DNA of 64,000 nucleotides from Branchiostoma belcheri (taxonomy: Eukaryota; Chordata; Leptocardii; Amphioxiformes; Branchiostomatidae): contig NW_017804242.1 in NCBI RefSeq assembly GCF_001625305.1, positions 3,997,232 through 4,061,231 on the forward strand. Reading direction: 5' to 3'. Shown piece after piece: positions 23,552 to 34,329 of the stretch (position 1 is the first letter of the stretch; each line of letters begins with the position of its first letter). The notes under the pieces were generated by a model that worked only from the letters and a program-made list of their open reading frames with translations, was not told the DNA's origin and did no database searches. A program made the position numbers and the translations under genes.

Positions 23552-23878
23552 TCATTTTACCAGCTTGTAGAGCATATAGCGACAAGCTATGATCATCATG
23601 ATGATGAAGAAAAGACAAGAAATTGTCACGACCCAGAGTATTCTAGCACTGTTGAATGAAGTAACATTTAATCTCAGGGGACATGACCAGTTTGAGGACA
23701 TCAACATCATTAGTGACACCACTTGTGGTTGAGAAAACCTACCTGTGTGTATACAGCAGCCCCCAGTCTCCCTTAAAGGGCCACATTGCCCATGTCTCTC
23801 AATAGTGCCGGTGACAAAAAACACAGACAGAATTTCAGCTATGAGACTAGATGCCAGAAGGCAGAATCCTTGTGACAT
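23552..23878 (-). CDS. hypothetical small single-pass membrane glycoprotein
   Basis: A 108-codon frame starting MSQGFCLLASS; this is the only ATG at its 5' end. Residues 5-23 are hydrophobic and could be a signal peptide. The middle has four cysteines (C32, C41, C42, C66) and two N-glycosylation sequons (N63-W-S, N71-V-T). Residues 80-99 form a second hydrophobic segment (ILWVVTISCLFFIIMMIIAC) followed by a short basic tail with R100, K105 and K108. That is the layout of a small type I membrane protein. I do not recognise a family. A strong donor (CAG|GTAGGT) at 23743/23742 falls inside the frame at residue 46, and an acceptor-like AG precedes residue 4, so the first 46 codons could instead be an exon. 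AATAAA on the minus strand lies about 300 bp downstream (23250-23255). It may be chance. Confidence 0.28.
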   Translation of the reverse strand: MSQGFCLLASSLIAEILSVFFVTGTIERHGQCGPLRETGGCCIHTGRFSQPQVVSLMMLMSSNWSCPLRLNVTSFNSARILWVVTISCLFFIIMMIIACRYMLYKLVK

Positions 23879-24709
23879 TGGAGGAAAAAACAAGAGTTTA
23901 TCCTCATTAAAACCATTTCCCTGGTCACCTGCAAGACAGGAAACCTGGTGTTTGTGCTTGTGTATTAGTTAGTGTCCGTCTTTCTGTCATTTGACGGACT
24001 TTTACTGCTCATGATGGCAAAAATTTTGCCCACTCCATTATTTTTGACAGACAAAAATTGGTGTATAAAGATACAGAAAGATTTCAGTAAACCAAGCTTA
24101 GTCTACCGCTACCAGCAAAATTATTCCCTCAAAATGAAGAAAGTCGCATTTCAGAGAGTCAAGATTTCTAAATTTTCCCAGGAAAACATATCCCCAGAAT
24201 TGCCACACTTCAGAGACAGACGTGATTTTATGTCAAACAAAATTAGTGGTAAGATCATGATAGAAAAAATTTCAGGCTGGCTAGAACACACTAGCAAACA
24301 GAGCTGTTTTTAGTCTCAGTGATGGCGGATGATGCCTACTTTTCTCTCCGCACTTTGGTCTGTTAGAAATGACTAGAATGTGAGGCACGGCAGAGGGAAG
24401 CTGTTGGTTAAACAGAGCTGCCGTCATTAGCACCGTTTTCCTGTTATCTGTGGCATGACCGGTCTACAGGACCTTCCTGCCAAGGAAAACGGACCGTATT
24501 TTTACTGGGAACTTTTTTTCCTTCCTTCTCTCAACAATTACAGCTAAGAAAATATGGCGAGGAATTCCTGCTATGGGAAACTGGCAGCTTCAAGGTTCAA
24601 ACCTTGTCTTTAAAGGGCAGGAAAACTTACATTTGGAAACGGAATTTTGTTGCCATCATTTGTACATTTTGTAGCTCTCTACTCTGGCACAGTTGTGTCT
24701 TCCCTGGAC

Positions 24710-24800
24710 TAGCCTGAATGCCAGACCCATAGCACACTAGATTGTCAGTAAGTCCAGTGTGCATTGGGCCTAGTGTGTTATGGGTCTGGCATCCAGGCTA
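24710..24800. mobile_element. hairpin MITE, TAGCCT ends (9-bp-duplication family)
   Basis: 91 bp whose left arm (TAGCCTGAATGCCAGACCCA) pairs with the right arm (TGGGTCTGGCATCCAGGCTA) and continues inward through GCACACTA/TAGTGTGT. Flanks CCCTGGAC and CCCTGAAC are an imperfect target duplication. Confidence 0.75.
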
Positions 24801-24829
24801 CCCTGAACTCTTGAAGCATGGAAGATAAT

Positions 24830-25022
24830 AACTGTTATGTAAAATTTATGCAATTCTCAGTGGTTTCATTGTGTAGTAGGAGGGAGAAGGATGTTTGACG
24901 TTCGCAGTAAATAATTCGATAGTACAGTAGACATTGTATTGGTCCTGATATGATCAAGACTGAAAGGTCAACATGAATCCCCTAAAACTTGAGCGACAAC
25001 AAAAGTTTCTGCATTTACAGTA
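24830..25022. mobile_element. TACTGTAAATGC-family MITE
   Basis: CAGTGGTTTCATTGTGTAGT, GGAGGGAGAAGGATG and ACAAAAGTTTCTGCATTTAC match the family; the middle is rearranged. Confidence 0.6.
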
Positions 25023-25290
25023 TGGTTTTGGATAGGAGACTATAGTGTCAAGGGCGAGCCATATCCTATATCTAAGCCTTTCCCAGGTCGGACAGAACGT
25101 GTTGTCAAAAACAATCACCGATCTCCCCACTCGGAGGCATCCCTGCCGCCCTTCTCTCAACGACACGGCCCAGAAAACAAGGCTAGAATTCCTGCTATGA
25201 GGCTGGCAGCCCGCGGGTCTGAACTTCTTCTGTTGGGGCAACAAGGCCTGCCGTCAGATGACAGATCAGTTGTGGCATCGGGACAGCTTA

Positions 25291-25955
25291 CAGGGCTGGA
25301 AATACTCAAATTCCGGTTAGTGTAGGTGAAATTGAAGCCGTGCAGGTATTTCTGATGTCTACCTGTACATGTACCTAACCTGCACTGGTCCATGTACTGG
25401 GTACAATGTATATTATTCAGGTTAGTGCAAGTAAGATTGGAGCGGTTCAGGTATTTCTGATGTCCACCTGCACCTAACCTGCACCTAATGATATACATGT
25501 AACTTACACTGGTCCATGTACTGGGTATATGCAGGTTAGTGCAGGTATTTCTGATGTCTACCTGCACCTAACCTGCACCTAATGATATAACCTAACCTGC
25601 ACCTAATGATATAACCTGCACTGGTCCATATACTGGGTATATGCAGGTTAGTGCAGGTAAAATTGGATCTGTGCAGGTATTTCTGATGTCCTAACCTAAC
25701 CTTCACCGGTCCGTGTACTTACATGTACATGTAGTGCAGGTAAAATTGCAGGGAAGCTGTGTCTGCCAGGTACATGTATTTCTGATGTTTTAACCTGCAC
25801 CTAACCTGCACCATCCTTGTACATGAGTGTTTATGGATTTTTGTATTCTATACTGTTTGTTACCACCTACAAAATGCTAAATAAAGAAGTTAAAAATGGT
25901 CCCTCCAAAATTCTAGCTTGATCCATAGTCCCAGAAAAGGGTATTTCGAGCCCTG
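25291..25955. mobile_element. hAT-like element filled by a minisatellite
   Basis: Starts CAGGGCTGGAAATAC and ends GTATTTCGAGCCCTG, an inverted pair shared with 13066-13401. From about 25315 to 25815 it holds roughly five units of 90-130 bp, each with GTGCAGGTATTTCTGATGT, and mixed-orientation blocks CAGGTTAGTGCAGGT and ACCTGCACCTAACCTGCACC that are partly reverse complements. No transposase and no clear 8-bp duplication. Confidence 0.6.
25315..25815 (+). repeat. minisatellite with internal inverted blocks
   Basis: GGTATTTCTGATGT recurs near 25345, 25450, 25542, 25677 and 25767. CTGGTCCATGTACTGGGTA and AATGATATA(A/C) also recur. The 136-codon minus-strand frame here is produced by the repeat and is not a gene. 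Confidence 0.8.
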
Positions 25956-25999
25956 TGTTGGCCCAGAGTCTTGATGACGGAACCTGGGGACTGTTTTAT

Positions 26000-27350
26000 G
26001 TTCACAACACTCTTGACGTGCGCGCTGAAATTTTGTCTGACCTTGGGGCCAACATGAAACAGACAAGACAAACCATTTGAGATAAACTGAATTTTAAATG
26101 TAATTTAGCAGAAAAAAAGTCATATAAGAGGTATAATCATACATGTACTAAATAAGAAAAATCCATACTTCACTTGTTTCATGGATTAGAAAAACAAGTA
26201 AAGTCAGATTTTTTTCTTAGTATATGTTTTTGTGCATAAGTCCTAACTAATCTTTCCAAGCATGCAACATGAACTTTGTATCATTTTTCACAACCAATGA
26301 TATATCTAGCCATTAGTATCATGGAAGGAATGGGATACTTTAAATTATCTCAGAAACACACCATGCAAATTGCTTATCTGTGGACCAATTTTGCTAGATG
26401 CTAGCAAAGATATGCTTTACCTTATTAACCAGCACATTTGTATTCGACTTAAGACCTATTTTGCATATCTCCTCTTATCCATCTCTTGTCTTGGTAATAG
26501 GTGCAGTTTAAGTCCAAAGATTCAGCGGCCTTATCATAACAGGATATGGCTATGGCTGATCGTGATAATTTGCATATTCGGGAAAGCTTATCGTGGTATT
26601 TTACAGGACTGTTGATGGCTATCATTATGATTTATAGTTTTGTATACCATAACCTTATCTGACATGTAGGTGTAATATCATGGATGTTTTGCTAATGGCC
26701 AATTGGCGTAATGACAGTCTAGCCTTAGTGGCATGTTATATGGCTTAGGACTGTAATAAAAAATTATTTGCAACATTTGTGTGTATACAAACTTCAAAAG
26801 GAACATTCTGACACTTCTTTTTAAGTCTATAAACTAAAAAAAAATGCAATATTTCCTAGTGTTTTATGTGTTATAGAAAAAGATTTGAGCTTATTCATAA
26901 AGTTAAAAGTAAATGATTCAAGAAAAAATCTAAAAATGTGCAGGCTTCTGCATGTAATTTTCCCTTTAAGGTTTCCTAACTGAGATATTCCATCTGGTTT
27001 CCTTGTATTTTACATCCCTTTTGTTCAAAGTTAAGCCCTGTGCCATAATGCAGCTTACTGAATGGTCTGCCCCAATGAGCCCATTAGATGGTATCGGGTT
27101 GATAGGCTTTTAGGAATCCTGCTGGTTGATATGCATATCAGGCAGGTTTGAATGATGGGTGGATGTAGGGGGCCTTGGAGGTGGCCAGCTGTTTTGGCCC
27201 ACAGCAGGTGTATGGTTGGTGCTGGGAGGAGTGACAGGCAGTTGATTGACAGGTCGTCCTAGATTTCAGGCATCTACCATTGTGATCTTAAGGGGGAGGG
27301 GGAAGGTTATGTCTAACTCCCAAATGACTGGGAGCAGCAGACAATAAATT
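26000..27350. other. non-coding stretch, nothing defined
   Basis: AT-rich, no frame over 81 codons, and no repeat ends or tandem period seen. Confidence 0.4.
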
Positions 27351-27355
27351 GGAAG

Positions 27356-27524
27356 GTGAGTGAGTGAGTGAGTGAGTGAGTGAGTGAGTGAGTGAGTGAG
27401 TGAGTGAGTGAGTGAGTGAGTGAGTGAGTGAGTGAGTGAGTGAGTGAGTGAGTGAGTGAGTGAGTGAGAGTGAGTGAGTGAGTGAGTGAGTGAGCGGGCG
27501 GGCGGGCGGGCGGGCGAGCGAGCG
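27356..27524 (+). repeat. compound microsatellite (GTGA)n-(GCGG)n-(GAGC)n
   Basis: About 139 bp of GTGA units with one slip (GAGAG at 27466-27470), then GCGG units from 27495 and a few GAGC units. The Thr-His-Ser-Leu repeat frame on the minus strand is an artefact of it. Confidence 0.95.
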
Positions 27525-27624
27525 AAATTGTAGGTCTATCAAATTTGGAAACATCAACGTAATGTTCCCTCAGTTTTCAAATGTATGTGACATAACTTCT
27601 ACAATTTTTTTTGCTGCGAATATT

Positions 27625-27798
27625 CTTAAAGTCTAGCCTAGATGCCAGACCCATAACATACTAGGTCCAGAGGTAGCTAGCGGGCCTAAATGGAGAGGTG
27701 CTGTGGTATAATTTCCTTGGGGGCATGTTAGCCCTGGAGCTGAGGAACTGTAGTGTGTAGGCCCTGGAAACAGTCTGGCACCCAGGCTACCTCAAGTC
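27625..27798. mobile_element. TAGCCT-ended MITE, 156 bp
   Basis: TAGCCTAGATGCCAGACC at 27634 is inverted in CAGTCTGGCACCCAGGCTA ending at 27789. The flanks CTTAAAGTC and CCTCAAGTC agree at 7 of 9 positions, an aged 9-bp duplication. Same family as 24710. Confidence 0.7.
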
Positions 27799-28349
27799 AG
27801 ACCTTGAGAAGTTGAGGAATACAGCTGACACAGTTTGTCTCCAGGGCCAGTTTTCGTAACACCCTACTTTCGGCACAATTTGAAATATCTAACAGATGCT
27901 GTTACATGACTTCAGGCCAGTAACACCATGTATCGCCTGCTGTTCTGTCCTGATAGTTCTGAACAGAAGGCACCAGCAGGTGATCTACCAGGTTCACTTG
28001 GTAAAGTGTACTGTAGGATTTAAACTTTAACATCAGTGCACTTTTCACTGTACTTTTCAGATATGTTGAAGAATAGGAATACTCAGGTTCAACAAGATAT
28101 GATAACTCATTAACAATGTCATGATTATAGATTCTATAAAAAATCAAGCACCCCTTTTCCTGTCAATTGCAGGAACTTTGTGGCGTGTGGTGGAAATTTT
28201 TTAAAACCAGTCCATCAACCTTGATGGACAAAATTGACAAAAGTCTTGGGCAAAAGTATAAAAACATCCAATGGACCACCACCGACCACTCTAAACCCCA
28301 ATGATTTGCCTCTAAAAATGTGGTGTTTTTAAATGCTTGAAAATTTGTC

Positions 28350-28445
28350 CCCAGACCCCCCTAGATTGTGCACACTCTCCCCCAGGTTCGATCATTAACC
28401 TAGGCTGACAGGGAAAAACATTGAGCTGGCTATAGCTAGAGCCCT
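28350..28445 (-). mobile_element. possible hAT-like end fragment
   Basis: On the minus strand, CAGGGCTCTAGCTATAGCCA at 28445 resembles a hAT-type terminus. The other end was not found. Confidence 0.25.
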
Positions 28446-28807
28446 GCTATATAACACCAAATTCAAAGCAATAAACATAATTTAGAAACAGTACCACTCT
28501 ACATCAGACAATTAAAGCTTGTCCTGTTGTGTGAAGTCTGGCTGGCAGGTGTTGAGGCTGAGGATGCATTCAGGAGGAAGGGATGAGATTAGATATCACC
28601 AGAATCTGCCTGGCAAATCCTTTTAAAACCTGAGACAGGATCCAGCCATCTGTTGTCTCTCTGGCCTTTTCCTGCTGACCTCTCAGGACTCATTCACATT
28701 GTACAGAAGTGCTGAAGATATTGATGGGTGAAAAGATATTAAATTGTTGGAAGAAACAATATCAATTCAGTATTTTCATCTTGGCCTAAGGCCACACTGA
28801 CTTGTTA

Positions 28808-28978
28808 GAGGGCCTGCATGCCCTTTTTCGTAAGGCCTTTTTAGACTTCGTAATTCGTAGGCAGCAAAAATCAATGTAATTCGTAATAGGACATTAGCCG
28901 CAAATCGTGAAGTTGTAGTCAGCTCTGAGACTTGAGCGTAATTCGTAATAGGTGGCAAAAATTTTGCGAAATGCTATG
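28808..28978. mobile_element. GAGGGCCTGCATG MITE, truncated copy
   Basis: Starts GAGGGCCTGCATGCCCTTTT and shares TTCGTAATTCGTAA, GGACATTAGCC and CAGCTCTGAGACTT with the intact copy at 59173. The right terminal repeat is missing. Confidence 0.7.
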
Positions 28979-28984
28979 GCTGAT

Positions 28985-31440
28985 GTCTGCGTGCGCAACA
29001 AATTTTGTGACCCCAAACATATAAAAAAATGTTTCTCTTTTATTCTAGGTCTGGATTGAAGTATCCTTACAGAACAGCATACTCACCTGCCTATTATGCA
29101 TATCACATAAAAGAAAACACCCTCTGGCAGAAGTCAGAAAAACTGCACTGCGCCCTCTGGCAGAACTTGATGAAACTGCACCAGAGAAGCACACAGTGGC
29201 ACAGTACTTACAAGCACAGACAGAGATACTAAAGACAATACCTCAGTGTGATGACTGTAACTGCTGCCCTGTCTTGCCTCAGCTACACCTCATTAGCGCT
29301 ACGTTTGTCCCTCTGCCTTGTAGGTTCATCCTTGTGTGTATCATCACAACAGAGGATACAGCAAGTGAAACAATGTGAACGCTGACAGAGACCAGGCACT
29401 GTTAGGCAACTTTTGTCCCCCCAGGTCATTTCCAATCATAATATTTCAACTTTGCCAAAAAATAATTTTAAAGCAATGTCATCAGTAAACATTCTAAATT
29501 TCAGTACTGTAGTACTCCTATTTGCAACAAAAGTGAAGTCAATTTTGAACTCTTGATTGTATAGTCTTCTCCAACACTCCTAACTAGTACATGTGTGTCC
29601 TTAGGCCTTAAAAAATGTTATGTTTCCAACCCAATGTTTTTTCAGGACTGAAATCGGAAATACAACAATTTTTCCTAGGCCTTATAATTAGGCTCCTTCA
29701 GACTGTATATGCCTGTTTCCCCAGGCATGTCTAATGCTAGTGCCACAACCCTCCCAGCCCCTCCCCAAATAATGCACTGTTTGTCTTCAGTTGACCTTGA
29801 CATGATAAGAAGCGACCTTTGCGTAAACAAGACATGCTCTCTGCATCTTTAATGGAGTGTGGTATTATTTTGGGACAGACATTGGTAAACAAGGGGATCG
29901 CTACATGGTGGCCCATCCTCTGGGAGTAGGAGACTAGAAAAGCATTGGGGTGTGTTGTACTTTGTCTGGTGGAATTTTGGTATCATTTTCTGTCATTTTA
30001 ATAGATAAAATTTATAAACATTAATTGGGGTTCTTAGAAATCTTCTACCGATTAGCTTTGTAGTTCTTTGCAATCTTAATTCTTAATTTGACTTTTAAAA
30101 GTGTCATACTCATAGCTAATGTCACCAACACTTAATGTTAAGTCTAAGATGAAGTAGACAGAAATTGATTTGGGACTCTATATGGGAGGCAAAGAACAAA
30201 AGAGAAGATGAAAGGTTTAGCAAGAAAAGTAAGACAAAGACACCAAAAAGTCTTGACCATTTGAAAACTCTTCATTATCTCTACTCCTTAAAGTTCATTG
30301 TAATTATTTGACCATTGGGACACTACAGAAGATCAGACAACCAGTTTTCTCTACCTTTCTCCATTTTCTGTTCTTTTTAATTTAATAAAAAGTTTCACTT
30401 ATATTTTATAATTAGTGACATGCCATTTCTATTCTGTGATATTATCCTCCCATCTTTTCTATTGTAAAACCCCTCTTAATTTTTCCTCCCTGAACTGTTC
30501 CTTGCATTCTATAGTTTTGGCTAGTTCTGAAGACATACATAATAGCCAAACAGCACTTCAGTTTCCGTTTCCTTACTGAAATTCTTTTCAGAAAGTTCAA
30601 GGAATGGGACTGTCTCCCAGTGTGTGTAATTAATAGCCCTTCTTACATCACATGTGGGGAAAGTATGTTCTCAAGGACTGCAGAGCCCACCCATATACAT
30701 GTATGAACTCTGTCTCACCCAGCCACACAACATGGCAACCAGGAACACCCATGTAAACATGTTACAGTCTGTCCCGTCTGATTGATGGACCTTTCCTCAG
30801 GCCCTGAAGAACAAAATACAGGTGTCTTTATGCCTCTTGGTTCTTCCTTATGATGTAGTTAGGTCTGCATGTTTTTTGGGGTGTACGGAAAGTGCAAAAA
30901 CAAGCGAAAACAACAAAAACATACACTCCTTTTGGCTTGTTTTTGCACATTCTGTACACAGCATTTTTTGGAGTCTTCACCACTATTGAGAATTCATTTC
31001 GTTTTTGACTAAGAAAATAAGAAAAGATGTGAAGAAAGTTATACTGTTCTCCAACTCAAAAACAAAATTAACTTTTCATGCTAAAATAATAAAAGTTTGA
31101 GGTATATCCCAGAAGTTCATAGTTTTTGTTTCTTGTACACAGTTTAATTAATAAAAAGAACTTTGATGATACATAATATCAATGTTCTTTCCATTATGAA
31201 ATACCCTTTCACTGTTCTCTGGACTTTAGAATATCATATTTCCCACAGCCTTCGTGATATATGGCTTTCAGGTCACCAGAAAAGGTTCATTAAAACAGTG
31301 CATGGTTAATGATGTTTTCCCAAAGATCAAATATCAGCCATGCAGGGGTCATGACTGTGAATAGGTCTGTTCCAGGTCCTGAACACTTGATGAGCTGGAC
31401 CATCTTCTGCTCATGTTGCGCAAGAGAGAACGCAGGTGTC
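28985..31440. other. mostly undefined non-coding stretch
   Basis: An acceptor-like tract (TCTCTTTTATTCTAG, ending 29048) opens a frame of about 110 codons to 29378. The translation is not family-like, and part of it is an internal duplication of CCCTCTGGCAGAA. Apart from the hairpin at 30880 I see no other structure. Confidence 0.35.
30871..30971. mobile_element. small hairpin element with GTGTAC ends
   Basis: GTGTACGGAAAGTGCAAAAA with CAAGC pairs with GCTTGTTTTTGCACATTCTG with TACAC, about 25 of 28 positions. GTTTTTTGG before and ATTTTTTGG after look like an 8-9-bp target duplication. Confidence 0.5.
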
Positions 31441-31602
31441 AGTCTACTGTAAATGCCTTTATTTTCGCAGTGGTTTTATTTCGCGGCAGTAGAATTTTTC
31501 ACTGCGTTGTATATTCGAATGTGAAACAATTCTGTAGTACAGTAGTCATACAAAGAAAACTGCCTATCATAAATTTTCTATAGAGAGGTCACAGTGAAAA
31601 TG

Positions 31603-31762
31603 GTGAAAACTTAGCCTCTACCAGGCTCCGCGGGCCATAGAAGCGTCGCAAATTGGAGCTTCTATGGCCCTGGATCTTCTCTGGTATACTATCCCTTTAT
31701 TTCGGCCAATTTCTACTATTTTTCCAGCGATCCGCGGAGCCTGGTAGAGGCTAGTGAAAACT
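31603..31762. mobile_element. TAGCCTCTACCAGG MITE with 9-bp duplication
   Basis: The element 31612-31753 has 22-bp perfect ends (TAGCCTCTACCAGGCTCCGC plus GG, and the reverse). It is flanked by perfect GTGAAAACT repeats. The right two-thirds is the same sequence as the right arm of 62211-62447, so this is a shortened form of that foldback. Confidence 0.85.
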
Positions 31763-31794
31763 AGAAAGGTAAAATTTGCAAAGCAATGCATAAT

Positions 31795-31990
31795 GTTTAC
31801 CTTCGCATATGGTCTGCTCTGTTAATTCTTACTCAAATACATTCATATACATGTATCATATGGTCAGACAAGAGTCTAAATCCCTTCTGCTGCAACATGA
31901 TATAACCCAACACTAGTTACCATAGTAACAGACAGTCTGGTTCAGGTCATTGACCTTTTTGGTTTGGAGAAGAAGAGGAAACATAGCGAA
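31795..31990 (-). repeat. interspersed repeat, inverted relative to 3135-3330
   Basis: Reverse complement of the 3135 repeat, about 80% identical by eye, inserted in or beside the MITE at 31445. Confidence 0.6.
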
Positions 31991-32051
31991 AACAATATCC
32001 TTTGGTAAACATAATAAAGCTACCGCGAAAAGTTTCGTGATCTACTGTATA

Positions 32052-32091
32052 NNNNNNNNNNNNNNNNNNNNACCCCCCCCCCCCCCCCCCC
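32052..32091. other. assembly gap of 20 N followed by a C19 run
   Basis: Twenty N (32052-32071), one A, then nineteen C (32073-32091). The true length and content are unknown. Confidence 0.98.
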
Positions 32092-32424
32092 ACTAATGGG
32101 CCATGCCTTCATCAAAACCAAGCCCATATCTTAACCATGTGCTATATGACAGCTAGCAGCTGGTTGGTGCAGCCTCTGATGCATTCAAACGTGTCTTAGG
32201 ATCTCTGGTGTCTGGCACACCAGATGAGAGAAGCTCTTACAAATGACCTCACTGAATTCATGTGTAAACTTTTGTAGCATTTGATGATTGGGACCCTTGT
32301 GTCTCTGATGAGAGCTAGTGATGACTTACACTAACTGTATGTGAAAGTGAAAGAAACTCATCTCGAACAAGTTCAGATCATTGAAGGGCTATTCTTCCAC
32401 TGGTTGTGACAGAGAAGACAGAGT

Positions 32425-32612
32425 CTGACGCTATGTACAATATTTACAGGTTCGATGTACATCGAAATTCCTCTTTTCAACAAGTACAATAAACTGGCCC
32501 TTTCCTGTAGTGTGCATGTCGGGCAACAACAACAAATGGGATTCGAACTCCCTACCAGTAACCTCTTGGTCCAGAGGCATGGTGGCTAACCACTGGACTG
32601 TACATGGATTTC
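32425..32612 (-). mobile_element. tRNA-derived SINE, minus strand
   Basis: On the minus strand, AGTCCAGTGGTTAGCC (A box) and GAGTTCGAATCCC (B box) are spaced as in a tRNA, followed by a body with GAAAGGGCCAGTTTATTGTA. No intact cloverleaf. Confidence 0.65.
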
Positions 32613-33859
32613 GTGGTGTGAGGTTGAAAACTGCAAAAATGAAAAGTTTAAACTGCTGCGAAAGTTTATGCATAAACAATTGTACCCCCATACAGTGTTT
32701 TTTTTTTAAATTTGAAAGAAAAGATATGAAAATTCATTATGTTTTAGAATGTATATCATATTTACTCGCATTAATATGTCTGAGCTATTATTAGTTTTCC
32801 ATAACGACATTAGAAACGTGAGCTGCGTTTCATCACCGTCCTTTTGTAGAAGTGGGTGGTAACAGGATAGAGCATGATGACCACTTGGAAACTGATTGGA
32901 CTCCTCATTACTTCCATGTACCAGATGTGACCTCTCCACAAAAAAGGGCAAAGCAATTAGAACCTCGGGATTGTCCAGAAAATTACCTATTGTGATGGTG
33001 TATTATCTTTGATAACAAAGAAAAAAGTTGAAGACAATACTACATTTTGTATTATACCTCAGAAATTTCAACTAAATTTTTCTTCATTCTCTTAATGTCA
33101 AAAGTGCTCTACGAGTTGCCAGGTAACCAAAAATGGGTTAAACTTAGAGAAGAATACCTGAACATGAGCGACTATGGCCACATTTCACTATGACGCAAGT
33201 CCTTTTTTTTACTTTTTTCATGAACTATTGTCTTTTTAACAGGATTTTCCACTGTCTGTTTACAAGACTTGAACACTTTTGTTTGCGATTAGTTTCTCTG
33301 TAAGTGGTAATCAAAATGTTGAATACGCTGCTAATTTTTTGCATCCGGCTTTTCTAAAAATGATTTGCTGTCCAGCTTTTCAGGAACTAGAACTTGACCG
33401 TTGGTAGCAGTAGCATACATGATACAATTCTTAACTTTCTCCCTGCTAAGTTGTTCTTTTGGCATTAGATCTGTATTGGTTACAGGGCTTGGCAGCAAGG
33501 AGAAGGTTAATGTTTTTTGAAGAACCCTTTGGTGAATACAAAAAGTGCAGCAAGCTTCTCTTCCCTCCCCCTCGAAATCTACTGGCTCCCCCCTTACTGG
33601 CCTTAGTGCCAGAGGGGGGCAGTGTAACCAGGGGTGGGGGGGAGGTCAATTTGGTCCAACTGTGTCATCAGGTTATAGTGCTATAATGCAATAAAACTAT
33701 GATTGAATTTCAATATTGGAGCAATTATCATTATGTGGGGTGTGGAGTTTGCATTATCATTAATTCTAGTACTAAGGAATTATCATTATTGTATAAATTC
33801 TCCAAGCAAAGGTAAGGCCAGTTTTCAGCTCTTTTTAGACATTTTGTCAGGCTTTCTAT

Positions 33860-33999
33860 TTTGAAGGATCAGGTTCGAACAACTAGGGGCGAATATTACA
33901 GTCTTCCCTGGCTCTCGGGACACTGGGAATTGAACCCACACCGAACCTGGGCGGTCAGCTCATAACCCAATGCCCTAACCGCTAGGCCAAAAGGTCCGG
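33860..33999 (-). mobile_element. tRNA-derived SINE head, minus strand
   Basis: On the minus strand, TGGCCTAGCGGTTAGGGC (A box) and GTGGGTTCAATTCCC (B box) lie about 40 bp apart. The terminal acceptor-stem bases do not pair, so it is tRNA-like and not a tRNA gene. Confidence 0.65.
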
Positions 34000-34078
34000 A
34001 TCTGTTAGACGAGTCAGTTGGAAGCACTGTTACACTGTCTTGCCACTGTAGGATCTGGTTGGAGATTACCCAAGCCTA

Positions 34079-34329
34079 TAGCCTGGTATCCAGTCTATCG
34101 TGGTTGGGACAGGCTGTCTTTGGGGCTCCAATAGTTTTCCCCTGTCCAGCTCAACAGGCCGGTAGGAGTGTTACGCCTGTAGGAGCTTTGCTAATAGAAT
34201 TTTGTATGTCAAAAGTTGAACTCCAATTGTGCAAAACCTACCAGGGAACCTAGCTTAGTCAGGCGGGAAAGAGCTCCTGCAGCCTCGAAGAAAATCTTCC
34301 CCAGCCGCAATAGACTGTACACCAGGCTA
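34079..34329. mobile_element. TAGCCTGGTATCC-ended MITE, 251 bp
   Basis: TAGCCTGGTATCCAGTCTAT pairs with ATAGACTGTACACCAGGCTA, 17-18 of 20. A clean 9-bp duplication is not seen; CCAAGCC-like bases occur on both sides. Probably an older relative of the TAGCCT family. Confidence 0.5.

Larger units (their letters stand above)
31445..32051. mobile_element. TACTGTAAATGC-family MITE broken by insertions
   Basis: The left part (31445-31611) has TACTGTAAATGCC, GCAGTGGTTTTATTTCGCGG and the CTGTAGTACAGTAGTCATAC centre. A TAGCCTCTACC hairpin element (31612-31753) and then the 195-bp repeat shared with 3135 (about 31795-31990) interrupt it. ACCGCGAAAAGTTTCGTGAT at 32023 may be the displaced right end. 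The order shows the MITE is the oldest layer. Confidence 0.5.

Noticed and set aside
23972..24313. 113-codon plus-strand frame divergent from the membrane-protein candidate
   Set aside because: It begins with a hydrophobic stretch, but the rest is AT-driven lysine/serine-rich sequence with no consistent pattern. A divergent pair is not supported.
27288..27557. Minus-strand frame with Thr-His-Ser-Leu repeats
   Set aside because: It is the translation of the GTGA microsatellite; a tetranucleotide repeat without stops is open by construction.
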